From assembly GCA_028282325.1 (NCBI GenBank), contig JANQID010000109.1, forward strand, positions 1 through 61,612: a DNA stretch of 61,612 nt. Direction: 5' to 3'. The first letter of the stretch is position 1; every line of letters starts with the position of its first letter. This document shows positions 60,025 to 61,612 of the stretch, in pieces. The position numbers were made by a program, and so were the translations under genes. This DNA comes from Chloroflexaceae bacterium. Its GTDB lineage: Bacteria; Chloroflexota; Chloroflexia; Chloroflexales; Chloroflexaceae. The notes under the pieces are model-generated. The model worked only from the letters and a program-made list of their open reading frames with translations, was not told where the DNA came from and ran no database searches.

Positions 60025-61612
60025 CTACATATGCGAACGCCGCACGAAGAGGAGGCTGACAACCGCCAACATCGTCAGCATATAGCCCCAAAGACCGGGT
60101 GGCGCAGAAGCCGGATCCGCGGGAATGCCCATATAGCTGCCGCGCTGATCCACGCTGTTTGATTCCGTTCCATCTGACGGCTCATTCGCGTCAGAATCGG
60201 GCGCCGGATAAGGTTCCGGATCCGGCTCATCCGTTGGAGCGGGGGCGTCCGTCGGAGCAGGTTCATCGGTTGGAGTCGGTTCGTCCGTTGGATCGGGCGC
60301 GGTCGTCGGTACATTCGTCGGTTCCGGCTCGGCTGTCGCCGTCGGTTCCGGCTCCGCGGTTGGATCGGGAGCAGATGTCGGCTCCAGCGTTGGTTCGGGT
60401 TCAGACGTCGCCGTCGGTTCCGGCTCCGGCGTCGCTGTCGGCTCCGGCTCCGGCGTCGGGTCTGGCTCCGCTGTCGCCGTCGGTTCAGTTGTCGCCGTAA
60501 GCGGAACCGGCGTACTTGTTGCAGTTGGCGGTTCCGCTGTCGCTGTCGGATCCGGCTCTGGCGTCGGGTCTGGCTCCGCTGTCGCCGTGTACGTCGCTGT
60601 CGGATCCGGCTTCGGTATTGCGGTGCGCGTGGCTGTTGGATCCGGCTCCGACGTTGCCGTGCGCATCACGGTCGCCGTTCGTGTCGCCGTTGGATCCGGT
60701 TTCGACGTTCGCGTCGCTGTCGGATCCGGATCACCATCATCGTCGTCATCATCATCGGATTTGGGCGTCGCTGTAGGCGGTACCGGCGTACTTGTCACAG
60801 TTGGCGGCTCCGCTGTCGCCGTATGCGTCGCCGTCGACGTTGGCGGATCGGGCGCAAAAACCGGTGCGGTTGGCGTTGGGGTGGGCGTTGCCGTATCTTC
60901 CGGCAGCGCGGTCGCCGTCGGCGTCGCCGTAGCCGTAACCGTCCATGTCGGCGTACTGGTCGCCGTCCACGTTGGCAACGCCGTTGCGGTGCGCGTCGGC
61001 GTCGCTGTAGGCGATGTCATCACCGTCGGCGCAGATGGGTCAGCCTGATGCGCCGGCATACCACGCAGAAGCACGAGCGGAGGATCATCATTATCAATAG
61101 TCCCTGTCGCCTGCCGATCTACGCCAAGGGTTGCATTCACCGGGTTGCTCAAGTTGACAAAGAATGTTTCATTATTCTCGATAATAACATCGCCAATAAT
61201 ATCAACGGTAATTGTACCGTTGGTATCACCGCTGGTGATCGTCAACGTCCCTGAAGCGGCGATGTAATCCGAACCGGCGTTCGCCGTGCCGTCAGTTGTG
61301 TCATAGTCAACGGTTACAGTCAGAGAACTGGTAGTAGTCAACTCGACCGTGAAGACCATTGGAGTAGTGCCGCTATCACCCTCGTTAGCACTCACACTAC
61401 TGATGATGATTCGCGGCCCGTCATTATCGATAATCGTGCCCACACCCTCGCCATCGTCAATCGTCGCATCAACTGGATTACTCAGCGTAACTGAGAACGT
61501 TTCGGAAGACTCGATGGAGCCATCGTCTACAATCGGAACATCGATAGTCTCCGCGGTATCACCAGGAGTGAAGGTCAGCGTTCCCACAGACTCTGTATAA
61601 TCGCCCGGCTCG
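60025..61612 (-). CDS. Calx-beta domain surface protein with long Pro/Thr repeat and C-terminal anchor (5' end outside window)
   Basis: About 528 codons are visible; the frame runs off the right edge and the GTG at 61587 is not a true start. From the N-terminal side: part of one Calx-beta repeat ([20 protein letters not shown]), then a complete one ([20 protein letters not shown] ... [15 protein letters not shown]). Both contain the calcium-binding-type acidic turns. A region of about 330 residues of [15 protein letters not shown]-type repeats broken by one Asp cluster ([13 protein letters not shown]) follows. It ends with a hydrophobic helix and RRSHM ([19 protein letters not shown]), a simple membrane anchor. 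Probably a surface or adhesion protein with a stalk. Confidence 0.85.
   Translation of the reverse strand, partial: EPGDYTESVGTLTFTPGDTAETIDVPIVDDGSIESSETFSVTLSNPVDATIDDGEGVGTIIDNDGPRIIISSVSANEGDSGTTPMVFTVELTTTSSLTVTVDYDTTDGTANAGSDYIAASGTLTITSGDTNGTITVDIIGDVIIENNETFFVNLSNPVNATLGVDRQATGTIDNDDPPLVLLRGMPAHQADPSAPTVMTSPTATPTRTATALPTWTATSTPTWTVTATATPTATALPEDTATPTPTPTAPVFAPDPPTSTATHTATAEPPTVTSTPVPPTATPKSDDDDDDDGDPDPTATRTSKPDPTATRTATVMRTATSEPDPTATRTAIPKPDPTATYTATAEPDPTPEPDPTATAEPPTATSTPVPLTATTEPTATAEPDPTPEPEPTATPEPEPTATSEPEPTLEPTSAPDPTAEPEPTATAEPEPTNVPTTAPDPTDEPTPTDEPAPTDAPAPTDEPDPEPYPAPDSDANEPSDGTESNSVDQRGSYMGIPADPASAPPGLWGYMLTMLAVVSLLFVRRSHM
60180..61020. repeat. Low-complexity coding repeat (Pro/Thr/Glu stalk)
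   Basis: Imperfect short tandem repeats such as GTCGCCGTCGGTTCCGGCTC recur throughout. They encode the PTA/PEP stalk of the Calx-beta protein. The array is liable to length change and to assembly collapse. Confidence 0.85.

Noticed and set aside
60180-61020. Regular short repeats that might be a CRISPR array
   Set aside because: Units are short, have no unique spacers and encode an unbroken Pro/Thr-rich reading frame. The nuoL and nuoI repeats are likewise coding. No cas gene is present.
1-61612. tRNA, rRNA, phage or integrative element genes
   Set aside because: I looked for typical T-loop words, rRNA blocks, integrases and capsid or conjugation genes and recognised none. A covariance search could still find a small RNA that I missed.

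Overview
The window is about 61.6 kb of moderately GC-rich bacterial chromosome, unbroken at both ends, with no rRNA or tRNA gene that I can see. The gene content points to a member of the Chloroflexota, most likely class Chloroflexia. The pointers are a complex I operon without NADH-module genes and with two nuoM copies, an ArsA-like protein with an Hsp20-type tail, MglA/Roadblock/DUF4388 signalling genes, FhaA/FhaB-type FHA proteins, Pro/Thr-rich SH3 and Calx-beta surface proteins, and a small peptide of the Os1348/NHLP type beside a cyclase-ATPase-TPR protein. This placement is inferred from gene content, not from a marker search.

Layout. 0.2-4.4 kb: TetR regulator with a DHA2-type exporter, and methionyl-tRNA synthetase. 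4.9-6.6 kb: membrane-anchored triple-SH3 protein. 6.7-10.9 kb: minus-strand operon fchA - folD - purD-like - lon-like. 11.1-14.7 kb: ArsA-like ATPase homologue, short-chain dehydrogenase, remnant of an Ig-like protein, low-molecular-weight phosphatase homologue. 14.8-17.4 kb: ffh-rpsP-khpA-rimM. 17.4-24.5 kb, minus strand: two Roadblock proteins, MglA GTPase, DUF4388 protein, purH, hisIE and a REC-GAF-PAS histidine kinase. 24.6-25.4 kb: AT-rich scar with a helix-turn-helix gene. 25.4-30 kb: hsp20, GAF-PAS kinase, thioredoxin reductase, Ca2+/cation antiporter. 30.2-44.1 kb: 12-gene complex I operon nuoA-B-C-D-I-H-J-K-L-M-M-N. 44.4-50.4 kb: two FHA genes, tsaB, tsaE, Nudix hydrolase, alpha/beta hydrolase, ParA and an acetoacetate-decarboxylase-like protein. 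50.8-55.5 kb: soluble-adenylyl-cyclase-like protein and its peptide partner. 55.5-61.6 kb: membrane protein, sugar kinase, alpha-amylase-family enzyme, two unknown genes and a Calx-beta surface protein cut by the window edge.

Two themes stand out. First, between 6.7 and 14.7 kb five enzyme homologues in six intact genes have lost residues their families need for catalysis: Lon-like, PurD-like, FolD, ArsA-like and LMW-PTP-like. A sixth case, the acetoacetate-decarboxylase-like protein, lies at 49.7 kb. For FolD the loss looks functional rather than degenerative: only the cyclohydrolase lysine is missing, and the gene just upstream encodes a separate FchA-type cyclohydrolase. Second, several genes look like parts of signalling systems that are not well described. 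These are the soluble-adenylyl-cyclase-like protein translationally linked to an NHLP/Os1348-type peptide, a ParA paired with a hydrolase carrying two ParB-like N-terminal peptides, and an MglA-Roadblock-DUF4388 cassette.

All domain calls come from reading translated sequence against remembered family motifs. No database search was run.
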